Source: Undaria pinnatifida (Eukaryota; Sar; Phaeophyceae; Laminariales; Alariaceae). From it: 64,000 bases of DNA. Shown here piece by piece: positions 19,936-31,610 of this stretch. Location: contig JABAKD010000027.1 of the NCBI GenBank assembly GCA_012845835.1, positions 14,788,573 to 14,852,572 of the forward strand, written 5' to 3'. The notes under the pieces were generated by a model. The model did not search any database. It was given only the letters and a program-made list of their open reading frames with translations, and had not been told where the DNA came from. How positions within the stretch are numbered: the stretch's first letter is position 1; each line of letters starts with the position of its first letter. The position numbers and the translations under genes were made by a program.

Positions 19936-22900
19936 GTCTCCGTTGAGACGGGCGATGATTTATGTCGCCAATTATTTGTACCCCCCCTTCATGCTCGAAT
20001 TGAGAAACCAAAGACAGGATAACTACACCTCGTCTCCGTCGAGACAGGCGTTTATTTATTGCTGTATGCGACCGCCGGAATCACGGCTTCGCATGTTTCG
20101 CGTACAATCGATGGGTCATGGTTTCAGGTGGGGTTGAGGCAGAATACGTACCCAGTCTCCGTTGTGACGGGCGTTGACGTATGTCGCCAATCATTTGTAC
20201 CCCCTTTCATGCTCGAATTGAGGAACCAAAGACAGGATACTTACACCTCGTCTCCTTCGAGGCAGGCGTTTGGTTGTCGCTGCATGCGACCGCTGGTATC
20301 GCGGCTTCGCATGTTTCGCGTACAATCGATGGGTCATGGTTTCAGGTGGGGTTGAGGCAGAATACGTACCCAGTCTCCGTTGAGACGGGCGATGATTTAT
20401 GTCTCCAATTATTTGTACCCCCCCTTCATGCTCGAATTGAGAAACCGAAGACAGGATACCTATACCTCGTCTCCGTCGAGGCAGGCATTTGGTTATTGCT
20501 GTATGCGACCGCCGGTCTCTCGGCTTCGCAGGTTTCGCGTACAATCGATGGGTCATGGTTTCAGGTGGGGTTGAGACATAATACGTACCTAGTCTACGTT
20601 GAGAGGGGCGCTGATTTACCTAGTTTACGTTGAGAGGGGCGCTGATTTACGTCGCCAATTATTTGTACCCGCCTTCATGCTCGAATTGAGGAACCAAAGA
20701 CAGAATACCTACACCTCGTCTCCGTCGAGACAGGCGTTTAGTTACTGCTGTATGCGACCGCCGGTATCACGGCTTCGCATGTTTCGCGTACAATCGATGG
20801 GTCATGGTTTCAGGTGGGGTTGAGGCAGAATACGTACCTAGTCTACGTTGAGAGGGGCGCTGATTTACGTCGCCAATTATTTGTACCCGCCTTCATGCTC
20901 GAATTGAGAAACCAAAGACAGAATACCTACACCTCGTCTCCGTCGAGACAGGCGTTTAGTTACTGGTGTATGCGACCGCCGGTATCACGGCTTCGCATGT
21001 TTCGCGTACAATCGATGGGTCATGGTTTCAGGTGGGGTTGAGGCAGAATACGTACCCAGTCTCCGTTGAGACGGGCGATGATGTATGTCGCCAATTATTT
21101 GTACCCCCCCCCTTCATGCTCGAATTGAGAAACCAAAGACAGGATAACTACACCTCGTCTCCGTCGAGACAGGCGTTTATTTATTGCTGTATGCGACCGC
21201 CGGTATCACGGCTTCGCATGTTTCGCGTACAATCGATGGGTCATGGTTTCAGGTGGGGTTGAGGCAGAATACGTACCCAGTCTCCGTTGAGACGGGCGAT
21301 GATTTATGTCGCCAATTATTTGTACCCCCCCTTCATGCTCGAATTGAGAAACCAAAGACAGGATAACTACACCTCGTCTCCGTCGAGACAGGCGTTTATT
21401 TATTGCTGTATGCGACCGCCGGAATCACGGCTTCGCATGTTTCGCGTACAATCGATGGGTCATGGTTTCAGGTGGGGTTGAGGCAGAATACGTACCCAGT
21501 CTCCGTTGTGACGGGCGTTGACGTATGTCGCCAATCATTTGTACCCCCTTTCATGCTCGAATTGAGGAACCAAAGACAGGATACTTACACCTCGTCTCCT
21601 TCGAGGCAGGCGTTTGGTTGTCGCTGCATGCGACCGCTGGTATCGCGGCTTCGCATGTTTCGCGTACAATCGATGGGTCATGGTTTCAGGTGGGGTTGAG
21701 GCAGAATACGTACCCAGTCTCCGTTGAGACGGGCGATGATTTATGTCTCCAATTATTTGTACCCCCCCTTCATGCTCGAATTGAGAAACCGAAGACAGGA
21801 TACCTATACCTCGTCTCCGTCGAGGCAGGCATTTGGTTATTGCTGTATGCGACCGCCGGTCTCTCGGCTTCGCAGGTTTCGCGTACAATCGATGGGTCAT
21901 GGTTTCAGGTGGGGTTGAGACATAATACGTACCTAGTCTACGTTGAGAGGGGCGCTGATTTACGTCGCCAATTATTTGTACCCGCCTTCATGCTCGAATT
22001 GAGAAACCAAAGACAGAATACCTACACCTCGTCTCCGTCGAGACAGGCGTTTATTTATTGCTGTATGCGACCGCCGGTATCACGGCTTCGCATGTTTCGC
22101 GTACAATCGATGGGTCATGGTTTCAGGTGGGGTGGAGTCAGAATACGTACCCAGTCTCCGTTGAGACGGGCGATGATTTATGTCGCCAATTATTTATACC
22201 CCCCCTTCATGCTCGATTTGAGAAACCAAAGACAGAATACCTACACCTCGTCTCCGTCGAGACAGGCGTTTATTTATTGCTGTATGCGACCGCCGGTATC
22301 ACGGCTTCGCATGTTTCGCGTACAATCGATGGGTCATGGTTTCAGGTGGGGTTGAGGCAGAATACGTACACAGTCTCCGTTGAGACGGGCAATGATTTAT
22401 GTCGCCAATTATTTGTACCCGCCTTCATGCTCGAATTGAGAAACCAAAGACAGAATACCTACACCTCGTCTCCGTCGAGACAGGCGTTTATTTATTGCTG
22501 TATGCGACCGCCGGTATCACGGCTTCGCATGTTTCGCGTACAATCGATGGGTCATGGTTTCAGGTGGGGTTGAGGCAGAATACGTACCCAGTCTCCGTTG
22601 CGACGGGCGTTGACGTATGTCGCCCATCATTTGTACCCCCTTTCATGCTCGAATTGAGAAACCAAAGACAGGATACTTACACCTCTTCTCCGTCGAGGCA
22701 GGCGTTTGGTTGTCGCTGCATGCGACCGCTGGTATCACGGCTTCGCCTGTTTCGCGTACAATCGATGGGTCATGGTTTCAGGTGGGGTTGAGGCAGAATA
22801 CGTACCCAGTCTCCGTTGAGACGGGCGATGATTTATGTCTCCAATTATTTGTACCCCCCCTTCATGCTCGAATTGAGAAACCAAAGACAGGATAACTACA

Positions 22901-23310
22901 CCTCGTCTCCGTCGAGACAGGCGTTTATTTATTGCTGTATGCGACCGCCGGTATCACGGCTTCGCATGTTTCGCGTACAATCGATGGGTCATGGTCTCAG
23001 GTGGGCTCGATTTAACGAAGAAGTCAGATACAGAATATCAGGCTTTGGTGCGGGGTAAATGCATACCCAGTCTCCGTTGAGACGGGCGTTGGACCTATAT
23101 AGGTTGTTAGTATGTACCCCATTCATGCTCGAATTGAGAAACCAAAGACAGAATACCCACACCTAGTCTCCGTCGAGACAGGCGTCGGGTTCATTCTGCA
23201 TGGGAAGTCGAGAGAGGCGATCGACACGCCGTTGCGTGCGACCGCAGGTATCACGGCTTCACATGTTTCGCGTACAATCGATGGGTCATGGTTTTTAGGT
23301 GGGCTCGAAT
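19936..23310 (+). repeat. Satellite array, about 15 monomers of 218 bp
   Basis: Monomer starts (GTCTCCGTTGAGACGGGCG or close) fall at 19936, 20155, 20373, 20592, 20841, 21059, 21280, 21499, 21717, 21936, 22154, 22373, 22591, 22809 and 23070. A 31-bp local duplication lies at 20592-20640. Each monomer carries a second, diverged half beginning GTCTCCGTCGAGACAGGCG, so it is an old dimer. Monomers 1-3 repeat as 7-9 with an offset of 1344 bp, a higher-order duplication. The last monomer is longer and diverged. Long frames across the array reflect absence of stops, not a protein. Confidence 0.85.
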
Positions 23311-23879
23311 GATGCAGCCGTCGCTGTGTAGTACGAGTACCTGGTACAGCAGAAGATGTGATCTGACAAGTCGCGAATCATCGTACGTGTGTATATATTT
23401 ATACCACAGGTATGGTACCGAATATATCACAATACGCAGACCATGGTAAGAATGGTCATGAATCTGATGCGAAATTACGTGTCAATCGCTGAAATATTGG
23501 TCATCGTCATCATGTATTCATCGCGTATGCACGACAACTCAAGTGCTAGATGAACCGGATGTAAGTTCCGACAGCGTCTATTAAATGGGTGAACCGGAGG
23601 CGAAAAGAAAAAGAAGAAAAGAAAAAATATATACATACGAATATATATAAATTCGGACGGGGTCGAACGGGGGTTGGAAGGACACTTGATGCGTACCAGG
23701 TAGAATGTATCCCTGGTACCAGGTTCTCCGCATTCGATGGTTCAAAGTATATCTGGGATACGAGCAGGTTACGAACCGGTATATATCATATATATATAAT
23801 GTGTATATATAATTGTTATATACAGGTGGTATATAATGCATATATGTATTAAATGTTATATACGGGTGGTATGATAGTT
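23311..23879 (+). other. AT-rich spacer between satellite and recombinase region
   Basis: TATATA-rich DNA with two TACC(A/T)GGTA motifs (23338, 23694). No gene seen. Confidence 0.4.
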
Positions 23880-25430
23880 GTCCGCGGGCGGCACGTCAAG
23901 TTGGGCAAGAAGCGGCCCGTCGGCGGCGAAGCGGGCGAAGACGCAGACGGCGAGGCACTGTTTCGGTTGGGCCAAAAAGGAGGGTGGCCGTTTCCGGCAA
24001 TGTGCATTCCTTCACGACTCCGCGAAGAAGTACCGCAGCGGCAGCGCTGCAGCATCCGATGGATCTCGCGCTCCTAGCGCGGGAGCCGGGGGGTCACAAG
24101 CCGGCACGCAAGCCAGGGGACAAGCCATGGCACAGGGTGGTTCGACAGCTCGCACTGCCGCTGTACCTAGCAGCCCGTAGGGGTGCGGGCTCCGCTCACC
24201 CGCGGGGCCAACTCTGGGAGGACATCGAGCTGCAGCTACCAGGAGGGAGGCGCCGCTGGTACACCCGGGGTCGGAACCTGTATCCGGATCAGGAGCAGGA
24301 CCTAGGGCAAGCGGGTGCGGGTCTATGTACCGGGATTTTAGCGTCCAGTACATCCGGCAGTCAGTTGCGGGCTCGTCTGAACGCACTTATGGCTCAGGCT
24401 TCCGGTCTTGGTTAAAATTTCGTGAGTGGATAGGTAGCGAGTCATATCTTGAACCAGGGGAGTCAGAAAGCGCCTGATATGGGCCCTGGTCGATTTCGCG
24501 GCGTGGTGTGCCGCATCTGAAGGGAACCAAGCGGGGACCATTTCTGGTAAACTTGCCGCCGTACAGTATTTTCACCGGGTGGGTTTGGGTCTTGAGCTTC
24601 CTACAAAGTCGTCTTTGATGAAGAGCGCGTTGAAAGGGATTTCACGTTCACACACGCTCGCGGGAACAGCCCGCCCCGTACGCCTCCCGGTGTCATGGGA
24701 GATGCTGTGGGCAGGGAAAAGCCTAGCCCCGTCATGGGGCAGTGGTGGTGGCGTTCTGTGGCTTTGTTTGGGTATGGCATATTTTTTTGTTTTCATTATG
24801 CGGTCGGACGAGGTGTTTGCGGGCGCAGCAGGCGTCGTGCACGCCGCACACTGCCTTACACGTAGTGATGTTGCATTCTTTGCTGGAGAGAGCCAGTTGG
24901 ATATATTGCGGTGGCAAGGGGCCGATCGCTTGGAGGTACGCTTTCGGGGACACAAGGGTGATCAGGGGCAAGCAGGTAGCGTCATCGTGCGCACACGTTC
25001 CGCGGTGCGGGGTCCGCGTTCGGGTTTGGGCACCGGCGGCGGCGCCGTTGCCCTCATGGTGGATCTGTTGTCGCGGTATCCAGCGCTTCCCGAACGCGCC
25101 CCCCTCGCCTCGTATCGTAGTGACAACGGAGTGAGAGTATGGGGATATGGCCAAGCGATGCGAGCGTTGAGAGAGATTGTGGCGCAGTCGGGACGCAACC
25201 CCGATGAGTTTGCACTACACTCTCTCCGTATAGGAGGTGCGTCCGTGCTCGCGGCGGGAGCGACGTGCCCGAGCGAGTAACCCAGCGCGAAGGACGTTGG
25301 AAGTCTGATGCTTACAAGGTATACACTCGCAATAACGTAGAGGACGCAGGACGAGTCTCTCGCAAACTAGCGGTAGCAGGAAAGGGCCAGAGACAGCCAG
25401 GCCAAGGCACTATATGGGGGAAACCGTAGC
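23880..25430 (+). pseudogene. Broken tyrosine recombinase gene region of the element
   Basis: Fossil gene of the YR element. An upstream part encodes a possible zinc-finger-like segment (CFGWAKKEGGRFRQC). A segment with SSERTYGSGFRSWLKF resembles the N-terminal core-binding region of eukaryotic transposon tyrosine recombinases. The C-terminal part has HSLRIGG, the HxxR catalytic box, and GRWKSDAYKVYTR, where the last Tyr-containing block fits the nucleophile region. Base composition is more GC-rich than the flanking spacer. The region is interrupted about two or three times, so no full-length protein is expected from this copy. Confidence 0.7.
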
Positions 25431-25451
25431 AGTCTTCGGCGACCTCGTGTT

Positions 25452-25682
25452 TGGAGGAGTTTCCACGGTATCGTACCGTGGGTGGGACTCAGTCGTCTTA
25501 GACTGCATGGGTTTCGGTTGGGACCTGGCTAGTGGTTAACGGAGGGAGAGACGGGATTTAGAGTAGAGACCACCAGTGGAATACCGTCAAGGTTGGTTGC
25601 GGTAGATTGGTCTCTCGGGGTGCTCTCCCTCCCAAGTCACAGACACAATAATAACCAAGCAATTCGAAAGATATCAAACAAA
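25452..25682 (+). repeat. Split direct repeat B1
   Basis: 231 bp, TGGAGGAGTTTCCACGG to GATATCAAACAAA, appears identical to B2 at 26103-26333. It contains TCCACGGTATCGTACCGTGG, a palindrome that might be a recombinase or protein-binding site. Overlaps A2 by five bases. Confidence 0.85.
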
Positions 25683-25949
25683 GGAGAGGGTTATGACCTT
25701 CGGGAACCGAAAGCGGCGTAACCCGTGGTTTGTTTGGACGCGAAAGAATTTAGGGTTGTTGTTCCATGCTCTGGTAACGGTCCACCACACGGTAGTTGGT
25801 GGCCATCACTCTTCGGTTGACTCGCGCAGCTAGGTAAGCCCGCACGTCGGAGGGCAAGGGACGGTACCGTGTAGGCTGTGCGACCAGAGAAGAGGCAAGT
25901 GTTAGTAGCCGGCCAGCGACCCAGCATTAGGTCGGCTCTCGTGATATTT
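25678..25949 (+). repeat. Split direct repeat A2
   Basis: 272-bp copy of A1, abutting B1. The B1/A2 junction (ATATCAAACAAAGGAG) is the sequence expected if a circular intermediate joins the two element ends. Confidence 0.85.
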
Positions 25950-26102
25950 CTCCCACCCACCCACCCTTTTTCTTTCGAAGGTGAGGAGAAGGGGGAAATG
26001 TCGCACTGTGTATTTTATGACAATTGTGTTTGTCTTCATTTCTGTGCACTAGGAATTAACTGATATTGGTATATACAACAGTTGGTTCACTTAGGAGTCG
26101 GA

Positions 26103-26333
26103 TGGAGGAGTTTCCACGGTATCGTACCGTGGGTGGGACTCAGTCGTCTTAGACTGCATGGGTTTCGGTTGGGACCTGGCTAGTGGTTAACGGAGGGAGA
26201 GACGGGATTTAGAGTAGAGACCACCAGTGGAATACCGTCAAGGTTGGTTGCGGTAGATTGGTCTCTCGGGGTGCTCTCCCTCCCAAGTCACAGACACAAT
26301 AATAACCAAGCAATTCGAAAGATATCAAACAAA
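26103..26333 (+). repeat. Split direct repeat B2 (right end)
   Basis: 231-bp copy of B1 that forms the right end of the element. A 153-bp spacer (25950-26102) separates it from A2. Immediately beyond it R1 sequence resumes (AAATATTCGAT, CACAGCTGGAGTG). Confidence 0.85.
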
Positions 26334-26400
26334 ATATTCGATTTCACAGCTGGAGTGTAATTTAATTTTGATAATAACATTACATCAGGTATGCGCATTA
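26334..26400 (-). repeat. R1 remainder split by the YR element
   Basis: TTCGATTTCACAGCTGGAGTG is the end of a reverse-oriented R1. Its other half would be the few bases left of 19663. Confidence 0.55.
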
Positions 26401-27117
26401 CTACTTTACCGCTGCTGTGTGGAGTATTCATTTGGTATCAGCTGAAAACAGCAGTACGAGGTTGTGTACCCCACCCAGGTGTAAAATGTCGTTCAAGAGG
26501 GTTCTCTCGCCCTCGTTGCCCTCGCCGACTTGCCAAATATATATGCCAGTAAATACGATATACGAACACCCTCAATTTAGAACCGGGTCAACGTTTTCGG
26601 GACAAATTACTCGGAATTAGTATCGAATCCCTGGTAGGTTTTTTGGTAGTGGTTTTATCTGTCAGAAAGTCAAGTAGGAGAGGTTCGAAAGACGGTAAAT
26701 GCTTTTGACTTTTTTATCGCCAGCGCTACAGCCGCTATACTATGTGTGTATTACCTTGTAGGCGTTTTTACCCAAAACAGAGGTTTTCGTACTGTATCTG
26801 TGTTTTTTTTTGCGTACTCGTGGGGACAGGGGACAAGCTGTATTTCAGGTATTCAGCTAGATGTCCCACCAGCCCTATTGATTACCGGAGTAATTACCGG
26901 TATTGTACCGCGGGCGAAATACCCCTTCCGGAAATACATCAAGAGACCTTGGAGTAATTACCGGTATTGCCGATTACCGCGGGCGAATTACCGCTTCCGG
27001 GAAATACATCATCATGAGGAGACATGTACGTACCTCCTGCTGCTGTTGAAAGTCGTTCCCTACAAACACTGCTGCTGTTTCTCGTTCTTGCTATTGATAC
27101 TACCGCTGCTGCGTAAT
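26401..27117. other. No supported gene
   Basis: Contains imperfect repeats of GGAGTAATTACCGGTATTG and GGGCGAAATACCxCTTCCGG at 26880-27010. The overlapping + frames at 26742-27156 follow these repeats and are not called. Confidence 0.3.
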
Positions 27118-27195
27118 GCGCGCGATCGGAGTATCACACACAGCTTGCAAAGATGAGTTTCGACGAAATCTTCGATCTCACAGCTGGAGTGTATT
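27118..27195 (-). repeat. R1 fragment, reverse
   Basis: GCGCGCGATCGGAGTATCAC, AGCTTGCAAAGATGAG and TTCGACGAAATCTTCGATC. Nearly back-to-back with the forward copy starting 27229. Confidence 0.55.
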
Positions 27196-27228
27196 TTCAA
27201 TTTTTATAATATTATAAAAATAAAAAAA

Positions 27229-27690
27229 CACCAGCTGTGAGATCGGAGATTTTGTCGAAACTCATCTTTGCAAGCTGTATGTGATACTCCGATCGCGCGT
27301 ATTACGGCCTGCGGGTCCTCATTGAGGATATAGGTCGACGACTCCCCTTGGAACTACAGCGTAGCTATCAGGGTCAACAGGGTGATGTTAGTTAGTCTGT
27401 GCGCGGAAACTATAAAACACGTTCTTGAGGGGGACAAAATCTGACAGCTGTGGAAGGAAATGCATCAGTTTATCAAGTGTATCCTGTAAGTCGCAAAACC
27501 GGTGAGGGGAGGGCGGAGTTTTGAAGGGCGTGGGGGCATGGGTTTGAACAAGAGGGAGCGGGGGGGTGGGGGGGACGGGCGGGGCAACTCAATCTGTCGT
27601 GGAAACTGTAAATCCTTTAAGGGGATAAATCTGACGGTTTTGGAAGGAATGCATCAGTTTATGATGTGTATCCTGTATATTGGCTTACCC
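27229..27690 (+). repeat. R1 copy with downstream extension
   Basis: Full core (27229-27460), then the ATGCATCAGTTTATCAAG, GAGGGGAGGGCGGAG and GGGxGGACGGGCGGGGC extension and a diverged second copy of the GCGGAAACTATAAAxCC segment (27590-27685). The same order is present at 47815-48245. Confidence 0.6.
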
Positions 27691-27736
27691 GCACGTATGT
27701 TACCACACCACGTCGTATATTATCAAAATAAAAACA

Positions 27737-28000
27737 CACTACAGCTGTGAGATCGAATAAATTTGTCGAAACTCATCTTTGCAAGCTGTGTGTGATACTC
27801 CGATCGCACGTATAACGGGTTGTGTGTCCTCATTAAGGATATAGGTCGGCCACTCCCCTTGCAACTACAGTGTAGCTATCAGGGTCAACAAGGTGTTGTT
27901 AGTCAGTCTGTGCGCGGAAACTATAAAACCCGTTTCTGAGGGGGACCAAATCTGACAGCTGTGGAAGTAAATGCATCAGTTTAGCAAGTGAATCCTATAC
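27737..28000 (+). repeat. R1 copy
   Basis: Second forward R1 within 600 bp, CAGCTGTGAGATCGAATAAA through GACAGCTGTGGAAG. Lacks the long extension. Confidence 0.6.
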
Positions 28001-30356
28001 CAGATATAAAGGGAACAAGAAAAACTAACGGCCCGACGACGTTCAGAATGATTTCTGTGGTATCACAAGCATATATCTACATGGCAAGTTGCTGATCTGT
28101 GTGCGTGTGTTGTACGCGGCTTTTATAACAATAGTCACGCGCGCACCTCTCCTCTGCAGTGTTCGCCGTCTCTCGTGCTCTACTTCCGTGAGTATGCGGG
28201 TATTTACTAACTCGCGGCGGTACAGTGGAGCATAAGAGACGGCAGTGTATACTGCTGTGGTGCCAAAGGTATATCTATCTTGGGTATACTGGAGGGGGGT
28301 TCGTGCATATATAGACGTATCCTCGGCCGAGGGTATGTGGTCTTGGCGAACCCGCGAGGGTACATATATCAATCACCTCCCGTGTTGCCCGTATATTTGA
28401 TATTACGTTCATCCTAGAAACACGCCATAATATTTGATGGAAATCCGTTCAAAAGGGTTTCGGGGGTCGGGAGGGCAGATGGGAAATGAAACGAGAACGC
28501 GAATTTTAATTCTCCGCCGGCGCTTTCAGCGCCCCCCCCTCACCAGCCGGAGGGTTGGGGGCGACGGTTGCCCTCGCGTCTCTCGGTCGCCTTGCTTACT
28601 CGCTTCCCAGTATACTGATAGTCCAGTATACTGTCGCAGTCAGTATGATCTCTACTGACTTAAAGCTGCCGCGTACTATCAATATCGCCTGTGGTATTAG
28701 ATACATGTTTTTTTCCGTTGTGAAACCAGGTCGGTGACACGAAGGCCGTGGCAAACAGAGGGGTCGGTTTGCCCCCAAAAGTAGCTTGTGCTTACGCGAA
28801 TTACCGCAGAAAGCAGAGTGTGAGCTGCGTACAGGTGATTACTCAAGTCCAAATGTGGCAATACAGCAGCCAGCGGAGCTACCCACAGGGATAAGATGCA
28901 GGGATTCCATGTAGAAATATGTGGCTTGAGTGAAAGGGGACAGGTTTTGTTACGTAATTACGCCGCCCCAGACCATTTTATGGCCGCTAGTGTAACCTCG
29001 CCGTAGTGCCGTACTGCGGTAACCCAACATTCTTGATAATGATACGATGAATGCGCAACATACACAAATAGTAGTAAATAGTATCGGGAGTGAGTACAAC
29101 TACTATTGTAAGCTACGATACAAGGCATTATTGATGCGCAGGAAAGGCCAAGAACAGGTAGACCAAGTCACGTGGCGAACCGAAAACAGGTATTCATAGT
29201 CTTGGAAATAGGCGACGAAGACACGGCGGTCAGCAGCGACCGAAAAACAAGTGTCAAGTTTATTTTTTTCGTGCATGCAGGCTCGGCACCAAAACCTTCA
29301 TTTGCAGCCCCGATCCAACCTCTTACTACGCGCGTGCAAGGCGATCGGGGCGACGTTCAGGATTAAGGTCACAGGGTTAGGGTTCGGTTGGGCAGTGCCT
29401 GCCAAGCGAAACAGAAACAAAAATGATAACCAACCGCAGGGTAGCTGATCACTTCTTGAAGAAATGGTTTGCTGCCTGCGGCCGCGTTTGATTTGCATCG
29501 GCTACCCTCGATTTTGGTCGCCGTGGGGTCAGGGTGCTTGGTGTGCCCTGTCGACGGCTGCTTGTATACCCGGGGTCAGTTTGGAGGGCATACCCAGGTT
29601 CAGGTTGGAGGGATCAGGTCCAGGTGGGATTACGTCGCCATGCGAAAAATTGTGTCCGTACGTGTGTTGGGCAATGAAACATGCCCAAGTTTCAGTAGTT
29701 GACTAATACTGGGTTCCTCGATTGTATGGTAAACTGTACCCCCCTCCTAGTGTTTTTTCGACCAATCCCACAGCAGCCCTCTGCGCCGTGTGCGTGTCAT
29801 GCGCGCGGGCTCCTCCCGCGTCCAGGGTTTATCGCGCGCTCTGGCGGGTTCTTGAACTCAAGACTCGTGTGATGTATTGCTACGGCCAGTAGTCGAGGGG
29901 GGGCACTGCACGACCTCTGGTTGGTTGAAAATAGTTCGAGAACGGTTGAAAGCCAATCAAGAGTGGACATATTCAGAATCGCCTGTCGGACATAACAAGT
30001 GCGATATGTTTTCGGTAAATCGGAGTGCTCGTGGTGTGTGTTCGTTTTCGGGTACCCTGTTTTTTTTTCCGTTTTGTATGCTTCAAAATGAACACCTGTA
30101 CGTGTTTTTTGCCGCTACCCTGTGCTTTTTATCACAATGGTATGATATATCGCACGTCGGCTTATCGGCTTGTATTGTTACCATCGCACTTACAACATTT
30201 AGTGTTCGTTCCTTTTTCGAAACGCCTCTGTAAGCACTATTTTCCTACTGTGGAAAGGTGATCGGACGTAAAGGCAGGCCGGGTGTGCAACTAAAATATT
30301 GCACACCCCACCCTGCTCCCGCCTGGCGCCCTGATCCCGCACCTATCTGATCCCTG
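28001..30356. other. Mostly unique DNA without a supported gene
   Basis: A foldback arm is at 28285-28385. A GC-rich block at 28500-28600 and a 118-codon + frame (29877-30233) with a hydrophobic C-terminal half were examined. The latter could encode one or two membrane segments but has no family match or splice support. Confidence 0.3.
28285..28385 (-). mobile_element. Single arm of the foldback family
   Basis: CTGGAGGGGGGTTCGTGCAT, CCTCGGCCGAGGGTATG and GGGTACATATATCAATCACC match the right arm of the element at 17888-18350. Confidence 0.55.
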
Positions 30357-30700
30357 TTCTCACATTAGGTCGCATAGTCAAGTCCGTGGTCACAGGACAA
30401 GCTCCAGTCACTCTGGAGCTGAGGAAAACACCAGGGAAAGAAACACACAACCAAAGGTGATACACGCATATATCACAGCGGACGCAATTCATGCCTCCGC
30501 CAGAAAAACATATAAAAAGTGAAATCGGGAGTCAGCTTGAGATGTGCCAGGTCCATACTGGTGCGTACGTCTCCCTACTCGCGCCTGGGAATACCGACTT
30601 TACCGCTTGCCACCCAGTAGAGACTACTACGTACCAGGTATATATTACATGTAGTACCTATCACTACGCATACGCACGTCAGACGCAAGTCAAATAGAAA
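30357..30700 (-). mobile_element. SINE-2 copy
   Basis: All SINE-2 blocks in reverse order. Relative to the copies at 17030 and 35180 it has an extra TACCAGG within ...TACG/TATATATTAC, one of the clearest cases of the 7-bp insertion discussed under findings. Confidence 0.6.
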
Positions 30701-30710
30701 AAAGAAACAA

Positions 30711-30940
30711 AGAGAAGAAAAGAAAAGAAAAGAAAAGAAAAGAAAAGAAAAGAAAAGAAAAGAAAAGAAAAGAAAAGAAAAGAAAAGAAAAGAAAAGAAA
30801 AGAGAGGAGAAAAAAAAAAAAAAGAGAGGAGAAAAGAACAAGAAAAAGAAAAAGAAAAAGAAAAAGAAAACAAAAAGAACAAGAAAAGAACAAGAACAAG
30901 AAAAAGAAAAAGAAAAAGAAAAAGAAAAGGAAAAGGTCCC
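30711..30940 (+). repeat. Polypurine AGAAA/AAGAA tract
   Basis: About 230 bp of almost pure purine, first (AGAAA)n then (AAGAAA)n. Adjacent to the 5' side of the SINE-2 copy. The Phe/Ser frames on the opposite strand are low complexity. Confidence 0.9.
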
Positions 30941-31130
30941 TACCCAGGTCTGAGTCCTCCGGGCAGAGCACGTCACAGCCGACTGAGAACTGCTGCTCCC
31001 ATGTATCAAATTATTGTGCCTGCTGCTGCTGTCGCTGTTATGTATTACCCGTTATGGGACCGACGCATGCTACTATGCTACTATATGCTACTCTTAATAA
31101 TAGTAGTATAGTGTTAGAGTAGGGGTCCCC
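30941..31130. other. Short spacer, nothing recognised
   Basis: TACTATGCTACT-like short repeats only. Confidence 0.3.
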
Positions 31131-31610
31131 CGGTGCGGCGGAAGTGTGCCAGAGCTACGTATGTGACCGCCTTATAGAGGAAAGCCGCCTCATTCATTTC
31201 AGGTTTATGACTACTTTGGTGCAATTCCTCGGTCGTGAAAAATGATTTTGACCGCCTTGTATCGGGATACCGCCTTATACAGGGATACCGCCTTATTGGG
31301 AGATCGCTACTGTAATAAGATACTCGTAGTGTTAATAATAGTACTAACTAGCAATTCCTCAGTCGTGCCAGGGGATTTTGACCGCCTTATATCGGGATAC
31401 CGCCTTATTCAGACCGTCTTATTGGGGAACTCCTACCGTTATAGTTTACTTGTAGTGTTAATAATACTACTAAATGGCAATTCTGCGGTCGTGAAAAGCG
31501 ATTTTGGCCGCCTTATATCGGGATACCGCCTTATATAGGGATACCGCCTTATTGGGGGACTCCTACTCTAGTAGAATACTCGTAGTGTTAATAATACTAC
31601 TAAATAGTGC
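31130..31610 (+). repeat. Tandem CCGCCTTAT repeat (three units of about 130 bp)
   Basis: Units near 31220, 31350 and 31480 share GCAATTCCTCGGTCGTG, GATTTTGACCGCCTTATATC, GGGATACCGCCTTAT and GTGTTAATAATA. Related inverted-ended elements are at 45228-45430 and 55871-56078, so this looks like a multiplied MITE. Confidence 0.6.

Larger units (their letters stand above)
19663..26333 (+). mobile_element. Tyrosine-recombinase (YR) element with PAT/Ngaro-type split direct repeats
   Basis: The element has the arrangement A1 - internal - B1/A2 - spacer - B2. A1 and A2 (272 bp) and B1 and B2 (231 bp) appear identical by eye, so the copy is young. B1 and A2 overlap by ACAAA, the expected recombination junction of such elements. 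The interior holds a satellite array (19936-23310) and a YR gene region (about 23880-25430) that is broken in roughly two or three places. I found no reverse transcriptase or RNase H, which PAT, Ngaro and DIRS elements carry, so it is either a non-autonomous derivative or an RT-less YR element. It lies inside an R1 repeat: ATGAGTTTCGAC on the left and AAATATTCGAT on the right rejoin to R1. Confidence 0.75.

Noticed and set aside
21525-22355. 276-codon frame across the satellite
   Set aside because: The 218-bp monomer is not a multiple of three and lacks stops in all three forward frames over several units, so long frames arise automatically.
30575-31009. Phe/Ser-rich frames
   Set aside because: Reverse translation of the polypurine tract.
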